The notes: generated from the letters alone by a model not told the origin. Positions 1 through 11,817 are shown, numbered from the stretch's first letter. The stretch: 64,000 nt of DNA from Atherinomorus stipes (GCA_023101725.1 JALJCO010013663.1:129001-193000); one strand, 5' to 3'. Made by a program: numbers and translations.

Positions 1-110
1 ATTTGTGTGAAAACCCAGACCTGACTGCACAGAAGTTACTACTAGCTCCATACACGCAGCTGAACCAGACAGGGAGGGGAGGGGGTGAGCGGACGGTGCA
101 TAGACCGTTA

Positions 111-138
111 GGAGGGGGGGTGGGGGGGGTGGGGGGGC
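111..138. repeat. G-rich low-complexity run
   Basis: Three runs of 7 to 8 G separated by single T or A bases. The tract could form a G-quadruplex on the plus strand, and its length is uncertain in any assembly. Confidence 0.8.
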
Positions 139-179
139 GCTGTTTACTTGATAGTGTGCTCTTATTGTAGCAATTGAAT

Positions 180-215
180 TACGTAGAATGATAGAACTAC
201 GTAGAATGATAGCCT
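180..215. repeat. 18-bp tandem duplication
   Basis: The unit TACGTAGAATGATAG plus three bases occurs twice in a row (180-197 and 198-215), differing only in the last bases. Confidence 0.75.
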
Positions 216-381
216 GCTGTCTGATTCAACTGTTTCTGAGCAGAGAGACAAAGCTGACAGACCATAAACAGGAACTTTGATTCTCACTCTGGACATTCAC
301 ATGGCCTCATCAGTGCACAACAGATCATATTATACACCCAAAACCCCAGAAAAGTGAAATTTGATGTCATGGCACCTTTAA

Positions 382-1340
382 ACAGTGCATCATCATTTCT
401 TCACAAAGCCTATTTAATGTTTCCATTGCACTTATCTTTGCTAGTTTTGTTATACTGTGATATTTCAAGAATCAAGTACATTTCTGATTTTTCTGTTTTT
501 TGCCCAAGTGTTATTGTATGTAAACTTAAAATGTGAAAAATAGCCTTGCGCCAAATATATGTAACAGGTTATGACTGCCACAACTGATTTTTCTATCAAT
601 TTCCAGCCGCTAGCATGCATTTATACATTGTGACTTGCACCTTTGCTTGACTCTTGACGCTTCGTGTTATTTCAGTTGGTCACATACTGTATCTCTGCAT
701 TTAGGGTGCTGCTGGTGCATCTAGGAAATGGACATGAGTCTGTATGCAGCTCTGCTCCTGCTGAAAGATTTTCCAAACAGCACAAAACTCATATGGAAAG
801 TTCTGCATAAGCAAAGAAAAATCACACCAGGTTAGATGTTGGAGACAGGGCGGCTTCTAAGATTCACCTTCCTTCAGCAATACCTGCAAATGTGGGAATT
901 ACATTTTCATTTGTTTATCTAAAAAGTAATTCAAATGTTCAAATTCAATGGAGCGGAAAGTCGTTGGAAAGAGAGGGAAAGAAGACCTGACAAAGAGAAG
1001 TTGTATCGCCTGTATCGCCACAGAATGGCATTTAGACAAATTTAATCTGGCTACACAGTTTCCTTGTTTGTTTAAATGAACTGATTGAGTTCTGAAGACA
1101 TTCACATGGTCCCATATATATTATCTTATAGATCAGTTGTCTGCAGGACATGGGTAGAGATGTTGATAGTGGTAATTAGCCTGAAAAGTCTACTTAAAAA
1201 CAAGCATCCATGGGGGTACTTGTGTTTGTTCAATTACTTGTTTTGAGTTTCTGAATGGAGTCCATCCAAGCAGTGAGTTACAAATATTCAAGTACAAGTG
1301 GCCACAAAGTCGGCAGGGACCCTCAAAAATTAGGTCACAC
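382..1340. other. No gene seen
   Basis: AT-rich sequence. Only short ORFs without recognisable domains occur on either strand, and I see no TIR pair. Confidence 0.6.
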
Positions 1341-1357
1341 ACGGAAATTAATGTGGT

Positions 1358-1479
1358 AATGCAGTATCGGCCCCAAATATCGTCAGCTTGTATCGCCCAT
1401 CAGCCTCAGCTGATTAGAAAATATCGGTATCTGTATCGGCCGTAAAAATCTGCATCCGTTGATCCCTAATCTTCCGGAA
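1358..1479 (-). mobile_element. hAT-like element end (fragment)
   Basis: Read on the reverse strand, the segment begins AGGGATCAACGGATGCAG and continues with repeated TATCGG/CCGATA units. This is the terminal pattern of a common fish hAT group whose TIRs start TAGGGATCAAC. No partner end was found nearby, so it is a solo end. Family assignment rests on recognition of the motif. Confidence 0.5.
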
Positions 1480-1503
1480 TTCCTTCACAGATTTGCAGTG
1501 TCC

Positions 1504-2451
1504 AAGGCCCGGTCCCAATACCTGCACTAAACCCTACGGTCCTGTATGAAGTGTTCATTGGTAGAAGTGCACTATCAGGGTTTCAAGTGCAGGAAAATGG
1601 CAGAATTGGGACAGTGATGGTTCCTCCACCATCTTGCACCACATCACTTTATGTCATTGTTTTCAAACTCAGCCTCATCTCTGTGCCCAGTGAAGAGATG
1701 ACTTTTTCAGACCAAAACTGATTAAAGTTGTTTAATCTGTTCTTATAAAATATTGCTATGTTATAAAACCCACACGTTTAATTAATAAATAAATCAGTTA
1801 CTGAACTAATTTATGTAGGGTGGCTGTATAATTTCAACTGTACAGGGATAAATAACTGTTTTTTTTTAAACTAAATGTTTAATAATGATTTAATTGGCTA
1901 CTCTGTGACTATTAATGTTAGCACAGAATGTCCATGTCCATAAAAACATGTATGCCAGGTAAACAGCTCTCCCTTGCTAAAGACGCTGTGTCTCAATAGG
2001 ACTTAACTGTGTAAATCAAGTTTAGATAAAAATTAATAATATTACTTTCATCAGTAAACTAATAACTTTCATTATTCAAATGCTTTGCATTTTAATATTC
2101 CAAGCATATTTCCAACAGGGCAAACTTTGGTAATTATTTCACATACAGCATAGCAAAAGATAAAATATTTCAATATTTACGTTTAAAAAGACATTTGTTT
2201 TTCGCTACAGGCAGGAGCTCAATCACCAAACATGGACATTTTCCACCTTTATGGTTCAAAATGTCACACGCAGCGATGAATTGTGGGCAGCATGGATGCT
2301 GACTTCACTGAAGTGTTAACTGAGGGTGCACAGGGGGCGGGGCCGACGTCCGGTCTGAAGAAATGTGACACACTGCGCACTTAAACCCTTCAACAGGAAC
2401 GCGCAATTTAGGGGCGCAAGGGTGGAAGTGTGGGTATTGGGGCAGGGCCCA
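1504..2451. mobile_element. Nonautonomous TIR DNA element
   Basis: The left end reads AAGGCCCGGTCCCAATACC. The reverse complement of the right end reads TTGGGCCCTGCCCCAATACC, followed on both sides by CACT and a CCCT-containing tract. The flanks are AGTGTCCA on the left and AGTGTATT on the right, which may be a worn 8-bp TSD (5 of 8 match). There is no transposase ORF. A hAT-type MITE is the likeliest reading. The TIR pair is clear; the superfamily is uncertain. Confidence 0.6.
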
Positions 2452-4842
2452 AGTGTATTTGCTGGGTGTTTTTGGTCATCTTGATAGCTTATAAGAAGTG
2501 AGTTTTGTATGTCACATTATTTATTATAAAGATTTGCAAAAATAAAAAAAAATAGATTTAGCATTCAAATATTTAATGTCTTTATTTAAAAAGATAATCC
2601 AACTCAATATTCAGGATTGCTGTATTTATAGATAGAAGTATTGACATATATGAGAGCAAGCAAAATATTTTCAACATAGTGAAAACGATTTCCTCCTACA
2701 GTATGTACCAAAACCCAAAAAATGTTGTGACGTCATCATCACTTTCTCCGTTGGGAAAGATGAGACTTTTTAGCAGAGTATCGTGGAAAGCCTCAGAGTT
2801 CCCTTCATACTTTGTCTGAATCACTTTGCTGTTGCCATTCCAGTAGTATTCTGGTGTATTGATCTAAACAGTGATACAAGTGTTTCAGCGAAAAACTTCC
2901 ATTAGTCCTAAGCAAGATATGGCACTCTATTGATACCATGGTTTGCTCAAACGCTGCCGGCAAAACTACAGATTGATCTGTGAACTGCTACTGCTTTTAT
3001 CAATATGCTACTCTGGGAGTGCTGCTGCAAAGCTGTACCAACCACTACACGTCTTTAGGGCGGCTGTGACAGCTCCTCTTTGCCATTAACAGCTCCTTTG
3101 ACTTAAGTTTCTCTTCCTACTTTAAGCTCTGAAGCATTTAAAGGTCCAATTCCAAGAAAATCAGCAGTAGCAATTACACTAACATGATTTGTTTATCATT
3201 TTCTGCTAAGTCCCATGACATCATTCACAGAGAGAATAATGAAGAAGACATTAGGTAAACAATACGTATGGCATTCTCTGGTTGCTCAAACAAAATCAGA
3301 GCACTTTAAACCTAAATTCAGCACTGTTAATGTGGGTTGTGAAATCATTTCCAAAATGACACTGGAGCCTCTTGTCAGTATGCAGCTCTTAGTTTAGCAA
3401 CCCAGACCCCAGAGCTCCTCCTCCTCAGAGCCGAGTCTGCTTCCAGCTATGACGGCTTTGTTCTTCCAAGGCCTCTTTGGGGCCTGCTATTGCAATCAGT
3501 GGGAAAAAGCTCGGACATAAAATATAATAGGGGGGAAAGGAGCAGGAAGAGTTATAGGGCTGGGATGAATAGTTTCCCCTTTGAGTTGGTTCCGTTTGCA
3601 TTCAATTTATGGCTCTCAGCAAGCTCCTGACCAGAAAGCTTTCTGTTTCAGCTCCACGCCGGAGGGGTCTAGAGAGTGTGCAGCATACTGACCTCATCTG
3701 TGTGAGCCAAGCACGTGTTCTGTTCTGCAGGTTGTCCGGTCAATCCCCCCTGCACTGCTACAGGACTTAGTGTAATCCCTCTCAGTGCTAACACTGCTGT
3801 ATGGTGTCATGGACCAGCCTTACTGGAGATAAATGGGTCTTAATAGCCAGCAGCCATCCTAAACTCAGTATGGTGGAGTGTTGCTTTGTTTCAGGTGTGA
3901 ACAACAATGCATAAACTTAAACTCCTTTGTGTAGGAATTTGAATTCAAAGGTTTGCATCATCAGTCTGGGGAGTTTAATATAAAAATCACAGATATAGCT
4001 GCAGGGGCCAGGTAAAGCCAAATTGAATGTGCTGAAGTAAATTTTGGAGAATGTTGACTTTTAAAATCCCTGATGACTTGTAAAAATCCACCCTGACAGA
4101 ATTCAGCAAGTCAGGAGGTAATCTTATCTTGTAAGCTGTAAACTGCTCCATAAAAAGGAAATGGTTTGCAGACAGTTAAGAGACAGTGGTTGGACAAATG
4201 GATGTTGCGGATAAAGTGAGTGGGCATATTGAGACATTAACTGACAGAGGCAGATTTACCCCTCCACCCTCATTTTCAATCACTTTGACCAAAGAGAACA
4301 CATCCAAAAAGGACAAAAGAGTACAAATAGATCTACTGAAAAAAACAGAAAGACCAAATAGCTTGTGACTGATTATCCTTAAGTAGAGCTGCCATGAACC
4401 AGATTACAATAAACTGATTTAAGAGACTAAATTACATTTCATTGAAATGTATTGAACTCATTCAACTTACTTTTTATGTGTCTTGAGATGAATTCTGTCA
4501 GGAATTGGAATAATATCAACAAAAACAAGTGAACAGAAAATCCAAGTTCAGTGATTTGCTTGGATGCATGTGCCCATAAACTCGGGATTCAGGATGTTTG
4601 AGCTGAGTTATTGTTTATGGTTCCATGATGAGGAGGAGCTTGGATGGTGACTTCATCCCAAACTGCAACCATCTACATGTAAGTAGCTAACTAGGCCATC
4701 AAACTAAACATTATATCTTCAACTATCCAGCTTACTGGTACCCTCATAATGAAAATGCAGCTTAACTAGATGTGATAGAGTTGGCTGAATAGCTTGGGCT
4801 TTTTCCTTACTTTTGAATTGGAAAGATTTAAAACAATGTGGC
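2452..4842. other. No gene seen
   Basis: Mixed-composition noncoding sequence with only short ORFs. A TTAAAGGTCCAATTCC motif near 3139 could be a TTAA-element end, but no matching right end was found. Confidence 0.55.
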
Positions 4843-4859
4843 AAGGTACGCAACGGAGG

Positions 4860-4933
4860 GCCTGGGTGGGCTTTGAACCCCAGACTCCCAGGTGAAAGTC
4901 ATGCACGCTGACCATTCAGCCAAAGGGACATCC
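4860..4933 (-). repeat. tRNA-like sequence / SINE head or tRNA pseudogene
   Basis: On the minus strand TGGCTGAATGG (4922-4912) fits the RNA polymerase III A-box consensus TRGYNNARNNG. GGTTCAAAGCC (4879-4869) fits the B box GGTTCRANNCC. They are 32 bp apart, as in tRNA genes. A clean acceptor stem and anticodon arm are not obvious, so a tRNA-derived SINE head or a decayed tRNA copy is more likely than a working tRNA gene. Confidence 0.5.
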
Positions 4934-4956
4934 CTGTGGCCAAGTAGCCAGGGCAC

Positions 4957-5187
4957 ATGATCAGTCGGAGGCATAGTGACAGGACTGTCAACTGCCACAA
5001 CAAGGTGACATTAGAAAGCAAACCCCTGCAGCTTAAACTTAGAGGGCTTGAAACCTACTTGGAGAACCTGAGGTCATTGAGATACTCTCAGTTGATTGAG
5101 TTGCACAAGGTTTTACTTGAGACAACTGGGATTTCAGTTGCACCAACATCTGTTATTGCAAAGTTGGAAGGACATGCTGGCCAATGA
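4957..5187 (+). other. Short ORF of unknown origin (76 codons)
   Basis: The ORF reads plausibly as protein, with a leucine-rich helical stretch (LRGLETYLENLRSLRYSQ) in its middle third, and lies directly after the tRNA-like sequence. I recognise no domain, and there is no clear splice or promoter context. It may be a remnant of a TE protein or a chance ORF. Confidence 0.2.
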
Positions 5188-5548
5188 GGGTAAGTCGTTT
5201 CGGCTTTAGAGTCGGACTTTCAAGTTTTTAGCTACTGCCATAATCTCTGCTCCACACTTTGAAAGGGAATGTGAGTTACTTTTTGTAACTGTCATGGAGA
5301 AATCTTCATTAAAAAGTTGGTGAGGACTAACTTCCACAAAGCTCAGGTCGTCTTTTACAACTTTATTTTGCTGCAGCAGGAAAACAGGTTCAGCAGAGTA
5401 CAACAGTCTGTAGAAGTTGTTTACAAGTCATTCTTCCCTCACCTGTGTTTTTACTCTGCTCAGGCTTTGTGCCTGCACCTCTTAGCCAATTCCTGTGGGC
5501 TTTGGATGGATTGTGGGTGCATAAAAACACTTTGAAATAGTCTAAAAT

Positions 5549-6600
5549 CAGTGGCGGGCCATGCATCTGGTACCTGGGCCTTCAGAGGGCACTTCCCAGA
5601 CTTAATTTACTTCTTAATATCACCACTTTCATGTCACCATAAAAGAAAACATCAATTCTATACAAAAATGCAATTAAACAAGCCATGATGTAGACTAACA
5701 GAGTGAGAGATTTGTGTACGAGGCGAGGGTGAATACAATTTTGAATAAAGCAAGAAGCCCAGTTAAGACAACAAACCTCCATAACCACAACTCTGCCACA
5801 CACATCATCAGGAGCCGTTCCGAATCAACATTCATCTAATTGTCTAACACAAACATAAAACTGTTGAATAAAATATATCACACTCACCGGAGATGCTGAT
5901 TATTTATAAATAAAATCCATTCTTCTTTCTATGCAAAGGAAGACTTCAATTACTTTGGTGATTTCAGCCTTTAAGTTTCATCAGTAAATCATTTTCTGTG
6001 GCCAGCTTTGGAGTTGGATGGCCTCTTGTCACAATGTCGGGAGGCCATCCAAAATGTTTTTAGTAAGTTTGAGACCAAGTCTGATTCTCCTCCTCCAGCT
6101 GCCACTGTGGCCGTAAAAACTTTTAACTCAAGTGTATCGATAAGTGCAGATCTTCGCAATACATGATATGCTAGCTGAACTTGGCGATAAATGTTTTGCT
6201 TTAACTAACCAATCAGAGGACAGAAAATGCTGACGTTACTGTGGACCCACTAGCCGGCCCTGTGAGGCAAATTTGAAATCTGATTGGTTAAAGGGACTAG
6301 AGGCAGGACTTGTGAAAGAATACACATGCATGTCCAGTTTTTTAATGCTAATGGGTAATGAAGCGTTAGAAACCAAAAAGAACAAGCCCACCCACGTCTC
6401 TATTGCCTTGAACAGGCTGTGTGCTGCATAAAGTGCAGCAATTCGGTGGCCGAATTTCCCGCGCTGTTCTGCGGATGTGACGTCAATTGAAGCTGCATAC
6501 ACGTCCTCGACAGTTTTGATACAGGAAGGAGATGTTTGCCGTGGATTCAAACACTGCAAGGGATAGTTGTAAAAAAAAAAGATAAAAAAAAAAAAAAAAA
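5549..6600. mobile_element. hAT-like element, left end present, right end missing
   Basis: CAGTGGCGGGCCATGCATCT at 5549 is a hallmark left terminus of a fish hAT (Charlie/Ac-like) group, and the following GGTACCTGGGCCTTCAGAG also fits. No mirrored CCACTG terminus occurs before the LINE that follows, so the element is truncated and its right limit is a guess. No transposase reading frame survives. An A-rich tract occupies about 6571-6600. Confidence 0.45.
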
Positions 6601-6742
6601 ACTTCTGGAAAGCGCGCTAGGTGCTGCAATTTGTGAAAGCTCTCCTTAACTTTTGTGTTTTTTTCAAATATAGTTGTCTTTTTTATCGACATTATTGTCA
6701 GATTAGGTTTCTCTTGGAGTATTTTTTATGCTGGTTTGAAGG

Positions 6743-6991
6743 GTGTGCAATTCGGGAGATTTTTCCTCGTATATTTGGCTTTTTTCACTGCTTGTTATGA
6801 TGTGTATCCATAGCAACGGAAAAATTGTTTACCACCGTGATCAACTGTTAAAACTCTCCCAAATCAAGATTTTCAGCGAAAAAACACGTCAAATCCCAGT
6901 GGAGTTAAGGAGAAAGACAAGAGGATGCAGGGCAGGGGTAAGGCAGAGAGAAAACGGTGGAGATTTAAACCGTTTCTTCCAACTGTTGTGA
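6743..6991 (+). pseudogene. LINE ORF2 N-terminal region
   Basis: The translated segment contains VYHRDQLLKL, followed by IPVELRRKTRGCRAGVRQRE. This arginine-rich linker is typical of the stretch just before the endonuclease in fish L2/Rex1-type ORF2 proteins. A missing base around 6999-7001 breaks the expected GNVRSLANKMDEL join to the next segment: GGTAACG is followed by GAGATCG, one base short of the expected codons. Confidence 0.65.
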
Positions 6992-7001
6992 TGGGTAACG
7001 G

Positions 7002-7958
7002 AGATCGCTAGCTAACAAGATGGACGAGCTCGAAGTGCTAACAAGGTCTCAGAAAGAGTACAGAGAATGCAGTATCATGTGTTTCACCGAGACATGGCTG
7101 CATGAACACATCCCGGACTGTAATGCGTCTGTACACGGCTTCAAGACGGTCCGTGCAGACCGAAATAAACAGCTCAGCGGGAAGCGGAAGGGAGGCGGAA
7201 TTGCAGTGCTGGTCAGTCAGCGCTGGTGCCATCCAGGACACATCACTGTCAAGGAGAAGATCTGCACAAGAGACATTGAACTGTTAGCTGTGAGTTTCCG
7301 TCCATATTATTTACCCAGAGTTTGCCTGTGTTATTCTGGTAGCGGTTTATATAATACCAGGTACCGCACCAGAGACAGCCTGTGATGTCATCAGCTCCGT
7401 CGTGGCTAAACTACAAACACAGCATCCAAACTCATTCATGGCGATCTCTGGAGACTTCAACAACGTCTCCCTCTCTGCTACGTTACCAACTTTCCAGCAG
7501 TTTGTCAGCTGCTCCACCAGGACTTATTTTATGCAAACACTATGAATGCATACAGCTCCTCTGCCCTGCCTCCTTTAGGAAGATCAGATCATAATCTGGT
7601 TCTTCTCACCTCCACCTACAAGCCCATCGTTCAGCAGCAACCAGTCATTAGGAGGACGATTAAAACCTGGTCTACTGAGGCTGAAGATGCTCTGAGAGGG
7701 TGCTTTGAGGCCACAGACTGGAATGTCCTCTGTGAACCTCATGGAGATGACATCAACACCATGACTGAGTGTGTGACAGATCACATAAACTTCTGTGTGA
7801 ACAACATCGTTCCAACAAGAACAGTGAGGTGCTTCCCCAATAACAAACCCTGGATCACCAGTGACCTGAAAAAGCTGCTGAACATAAAAAAAAGCTTTCA
7901 GGGATGGAGACAGGGAGTTACTGAAGACCACACAAAAACAACTGAAAACACAGACTAA
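7002..7958 (+). pseudogene. LINE APE-type endonuclease domain, frameshifted
   Basis: From 7005 the codons read SLANKMDEL, then MCFTETWLHE (the ETW metal-binding glutamate region of APE endonucleases) and GGGIAVLV. The frame is lost near 7310. SGDFNN, the catalytic aspartate/asparagine motif, sits in another frame at 7447-7464. GRSDHNLVLL, the C-terminal SDH motif, returns in the first frame near 7580-7610. A linker with KPWITSDLK follows to 7958. All the key endonuclease motifs are recognisable, but they lie in two frames, so no functional nuclease can be made. Confidence 0.8.
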
Positions 7959-7986
7959 GAAGTGCAAGGAGGACTACAGGAAGAAG

Positions 7987-8525
7987 TTGGAGAGCCAGCT
8001 CCAGCAGAACAATGTGAGGGATGTGTGGTCGGGAATGAAGAAGATCACTGGCTTCAAGTTAAAGGGGGACCAGACTGATGGAGGTCTGGACAGAGCTAAC
8101 GAACTGAACATGTTCTTCAATAGGTTCAGTTCCCCCTGCCGACAACCCAACATTCCACACACCCTCCATGAGCCCACAGCTTTCCTGTCCCACCTCCACT
8201 CTGTCACCCTGCACCTCAGTCATGGACCTGAACACAGCCTCATCTCCCTCCACATCAGGACATCCTGAGACCTCTTTGCCTCCACCTCCAGCCTGACTGT
8301 CTCCTGTGACCAGGTCAAGAAACAACTGGAAAAACTGAACCGGAACAAGGCTGCAGGTCCAGATGGTGTCAGTCCCAGAGTTCTCAAGACCTGCTCAGAA
8401 CAACTATGTCCGGTTCTCCAGCACATTTTTAACACCAGCCTGAGACAGAACAGAGTTCCTGTGCTGTGGAAAACATCCTGTCTTGTTCCTGTCCCTAAAA
8501 ACCACAACCAGCTGAACCAAATGAC
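7987..8525 (+). pseudogene. LINE reverse transcriptase, N-terminal part
   Basis: This frame carries MESQLQQNNVRDVWSGMKKI and then, after an in-frame TGA at 8266-8268, the RT-lead motif NKAAGPDGVSPRVLK, which occurs in most CR1/L2/Jockey-type RTs. A frameshift close to 8500-8520 disrupts the following NDYRPVAL motif: the bases for YRPVAL are present at about 8525-8545 in the next frame. Confidence 0.75.
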
Positions 8526-9246
8526 TACAGACCAGTTGCCCTGACATCTCACATCATGAAAGTCCTGGAGAGACTCTTACTGGCTCACCTCAACAAGCAA
8601 GTGAATACCTTTCGGGACCCATTACAGTTTGCATATCGTAATGGGCTTGGGGTTGAAGACGCCATCATCTTCTTGCTTCAGAGAGCCCACTCTCATCTGG
8701 ACCAGTCAGGCAGCACTTTGAGGGTCATGTTCTTTGATTTTTCAAGTGCATTTAATACTATTCAGCCTGCTTTGCTATGTCAGAAGCTCCATAACTTCCA
8801 GGTGGATCCCTCCACAACCACCTGGATTTACGACTACCTCACAAACAGACCACAGTTTGTGAGACTGAAAGGTTGTGTGTCTGAGATGGTGGTCAGCAGC
8901 ACTGGAGCACCACAAGGGACTGTACTCTCACCATTCCTCTTCACACTGTACACCTCAGACTTCCAGTACAACTCTGAGTCCTGTCATCTGCAGAAATATT
9001 CTGATGACTCTGCAGTTGTGGGGTGTATCAGTGACGGACAAGGATCTGATCAATCAGTTTGTGAAATGGTGCAGGAACAATCAGCTCATCTTAAATACCA
9101 GCAAGACTAAAGAGATGATTGTTGACTTCAGGAGGAGCAAGAATAAGCAGCATAGTCCTGTCTACATCCTGGAAGAGGAGGTGGAGGTGGTAGAGAACTA
9201 CAAATACCTTGGAGTTCAGCTGGACAACAGACTCGATTGGAAATGA
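8526..9246 (+). pseudogene. LINE reverse transcriptase catalytic core, frameshifted
   Basis: The palm motifs are readable in order: DPLQFAYRNGLGVEDAI, FFDFSSAFNTI (first catalytic aspartate), GAPQGTVLSPFLF, and YSDDSAVVG (the catalytic DD; SDD replaces the usual ADD, as often in this LINE group). Just after this box the frame shifts near 9030. The thumb-like region continues in another frame with VKWCRNNQLILNTSKTKEM and YKYLGVQLD, up to a stop at 9244-9246. The active-site residues survive, but the protein is broken. Confidence 0.85.
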
Positions 9247-9249
9247 AAC

Positions 9250-9603
9250 AGTGACTACATCTACAAGAAAGGTCAGAGCAGACTCTACTTCTTAAGGAAG
9301 CTGAGATCATTCAACGTCTGCACCAAGATGTTGCAGATCTTCTACAAGTCTGTTGTGGAAAGTGCAATCAGCTTTGCAGCCATCTGCTGGGGCAGCAGCA
9401 TCAGAATCAGAGACTTGAAGAAACTAAACAAGCTGATCAAGAAAGCTGGTTCTGTGCTGGGAATAACTCTGGAGCCGCTGGAGCTGATCGTTCAAAAATC
9501 AATTTTTAACATTGTTAATGGTACAGTATGTAAAAAAAAATCAAAGGTCAGTGGCAGACAAAAAAAACATGCATTTCAAAACTGTGTTCCTATTGATGTG
9601 TAA
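9250..9603 (+). pseudogene. LINE ORF2 C-terminal tail
   Basis: After the stop at 9244-9246 the same frame reads on with RLYFLRKLRSFNVCTKML, FYKSVVESAISFAAICWGSS and IKKAGSVLG, a conserved tail of L2/Rex1-type ORF2. The last roughly 30 codons, from the A-run at 9532, are lysine-rich and probably lie beyond the original coding end. Confidence 0.7.
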
Positions 9604-10090
9604 TCGCTTCAATACAATAGCTGATGTATGTTTATTTTCTTGGAATGAGTCATTTATATCTACTTCATGGGGGGTGCATACATGGACGTTAGCATATTTG
9701 TGCCACCATTTTTTCTACGGTGTCCCTAAATGGATAAAACAATATTTGTGTAGTGAGAACCCTCTGAACTTTAAAACTGCTGTACCAGCTTTGTTTAATG
9801 GGAGTTAGAGCTCTGTTTGGGATAAGTAATGTCTTAAAGGCGTTATCGAAGATGTTTCAGCATTTCAGAAAGCAGAGACTGTTAGCAAGTTTTTGAATAA
9901 TGCGCATGCGCAAGACCAACCTGCTAGATTCACAGCTCCCTCCTTCGGCCACAGAATAACGTGCACGGGCCACTCCAGTGTTTAGCAGACAGCAGACATG
10001 TCACAAACGCAAGTAAACGGAATGTTATCTGAATGTCGCTAACTGCTAGCAGAATGATTGTTAGCTACCTGCTGTAAATGTCTGGGGAGT
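9604..10090. other. No gene; possible left end of a TTAA element at 9834
   Basis: TTAA at 9834-9837 is followed by AGGCGTTATCGAAGATG, which looks like a TTAA-element terminus, but no matching right end is visible. If real, the hAT element at 10099 was inserted into it. The sequence GCGCATGCGC near 9902 is a 10-bp palindrome. Confidence 0.35.
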
Positions 10091-10098
10091 GCGCGCAG
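10091..10098. repeat. Left target-site duplication of hAT element
   Basis: GCGCGCAG, repeated exactly at 11493-11500. An 8-bp duplication is the hAT hallmark. Confidence 0.9.
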
Positions 10099-11492
10099 TA
10101 GTGTTGTAGTACTCAAGATCGGTCTTGGTCTCGAGACCATCTTTTTAGGCTCTTCGTCTCGTCTTGGTATCGACTGCATTTTGTCTCGTTCTTGTCTCGG
10201 TCTCGGACAGGGCGGTCTCGGGATTTTTGAACGAGACCGATCGAGACCACTGCTGATCGGCTTTTTGACCCTCTTAAAAACAGCTAATAAAAACTTAAAA
10301 ACATTGGTTGTATTATGTCTCCCTCCAGCTGCAGCTGCAGTGTGACTGTGACTGATGCGCCTCCTGCACACACCTGCACCCAGAGAGCCGAAAGGACGAG
10401 AGCCGTGTGAACTTGTTAGCATGACTGTAGATACCATTGAGGGCACTGAGGTCTGGACCAGGACCTCAGTATTTATAACAAAATTAACCAAAAAACCATG
10501 AAGCTAAAAAGCATTTACCTGAGAAGATGATTTCTGTGCGGATTGATACTGAAATAGTGATTCTTCCCCGACCAGCCACCTGTATTATAGAACTGATTCT
10601 CAAACTAAGTCTTATTTTCATATTTATTATTATCATTGACATAAACACAGTGAAAACTAACTAAATCATACAAATAGTTTTGAATTACTTCTTCCACCTG
10701 CCAAGGCAACAGTGCACCGCATCAGCTGGCTGCTGTCATTCATCAGTGATCAATCATCCACACAGCAAATCCCCGTTATTTTTTCAGACTTCAAGTATGC
10801 AGAGTAATTATTTTTACATTTCAGAGATCATTAAGAACAACTTACCCTGCAACAATGATGCTTAGCAGGGTCATTATTTTCTTCAGGTTAGTGTAGAGTT
10901 CATATTTACTGAACTACTCCCTGATTGCGCATTTCTGATTGAGTCTGCGAGGTTCTCACTCCATGCAGCGTGTGTGTTTACTTCAGGTTCGTTGTAAATC
11001 TGAATTTTGTTTGATTATAAGCTTTTTAGTAGTGATTATATAATTTCATGTTTATGCAAGCTGTCTCATTACTAAACAAAATATTTGATTCTAAAACTTT
11101 TCAACATAGTGAGTGTGATGATGATGACACTGCAGAAATTTCAGATGATGTGCAGTACTCTGTCAGTTCTAAAACAGACACTGAGATTAAAAAGAGAACA
11201 AATGACAGAAAATAAGAAACTACAGTCCTGCTTGTTAGGAGAGATTTCTGCCAACTTGGCTACAATTAAATTTGATGTTTGACAAAATTTATTAGTGAAT
11301 GGTTTATTTAATTTGTTTAAAAGTTAACTTTAAAAAACCCTCACATTTTGATGTTTTGCTATGATTTTCTTTAATATTTGTGGCCTTGGTCTTGTCTCGG
11401 TCTCTAAAAGTCTTGACCTTGTCTTGGTCTCTGTACTCCCTGGTCTCGGAAATGTCTTGGTCTCGGTTGGTGTGGTCTTGACTACAACACTA
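10099..11492. mobile_element. Nonautonomous hAT-type element with perfect 8-bp TSD
   Basis: The left end is TAGTGTTGTAGTACTCAAGA. The reverse complement of the right end is TAGTGTTGTAGTCAAGACCA. Both subterminal regions are packed with GGTCTCG/GTCTTGG units, which would serve as repeated transposase-binding or silencing targets. Perfect 8-bp duplications GCGCGCAG flank the ends. The roughly 1.4-kb body has no transposase-like ORF; the 150-codon minus-strand ORF at 10039-10491 only translates the GTCTC repeats as arginine/proline-rich sequence. Confidence 0.9.
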
Positions 11493-11500
11493 GCGCGCAG
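11493..11500. repeat. Right target-site duplication of hAT element
   Basis: GCGCGCAG, identical to 10091-10098. Confidence 0.9.
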
Positions 11501-11817
11501 CTTCCGGGTCGCAGCACTACTTTTGCCAATCAATCACTCTCATTGATTTATAACATTGCCTCCATGTACTGTAAAGATAAATGCATTTGAAAATTGTTAG
11601 AATGTTAATTTCTCTTACAAAACTTCACTTGTATGACACGTGATGGACATTGAGGAGTGTGTTAAAAGGTGCAGCATCCATTCACTGAAAAGTCCTGGAT
11701 TTGGCTCCACTTCTGCAGCTTATTGCACATCATCACCAGCTGGCTCCTCCCATGAAATCTGGTTTAGCAAAAGCTTTTCACATTGTGATGATGTAACAAA
11801 AATTAGGCCATTTTCTC

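Larger units (their letters stand above)
1..377. mobile_element. Right end of a TTAA-flanked DNA element (cut by window edge)
   Basis: The sequence ending GGCACCT just before TTAA at 378-381 reads on the reverse strand as TTAAAGGTGCCATGACATC. That resembles a terminal motif I know from abundant TTAA-target elements in fish. The opposite end is not in the window, so the start is unknown. No transposase is visible. Seen: the motif and TTAA. Inferred: the family. Confidence 0.45.
6700..9603 (+). mobile_element. L2/Rex1-like (CR1 group) non-LTR retrotransposon, degenerate
   Basis: A nearly full ORF2-like coding region can be followed on the plus strand across several frames: an N-terminal linker, an APE-type endonuclease, a reverse transcriptase and a C-terminal tail. 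The order and motifs fit the L2/Rex1/CR1 group of non-LTR retrotransposons, which copy themselves by target-primed reverse transcription. Frame changes near 6996, 7310, 7470-7540, 7960, 8500 and 9030 and in-frame stops at 8266 and 9244 make it inactive. I did not see a target-site duplication, and neither end is fixed. The exact clade needs a tree of the RT domain. Confidence 0.85.

Noticed and set aside
10039..10491. 150-codon minus-strand ORF
   Set aside because: It spans the left TSD and TIR of the hAT element and translates GTCTC repeats into arginine- and proline-rich sequence.
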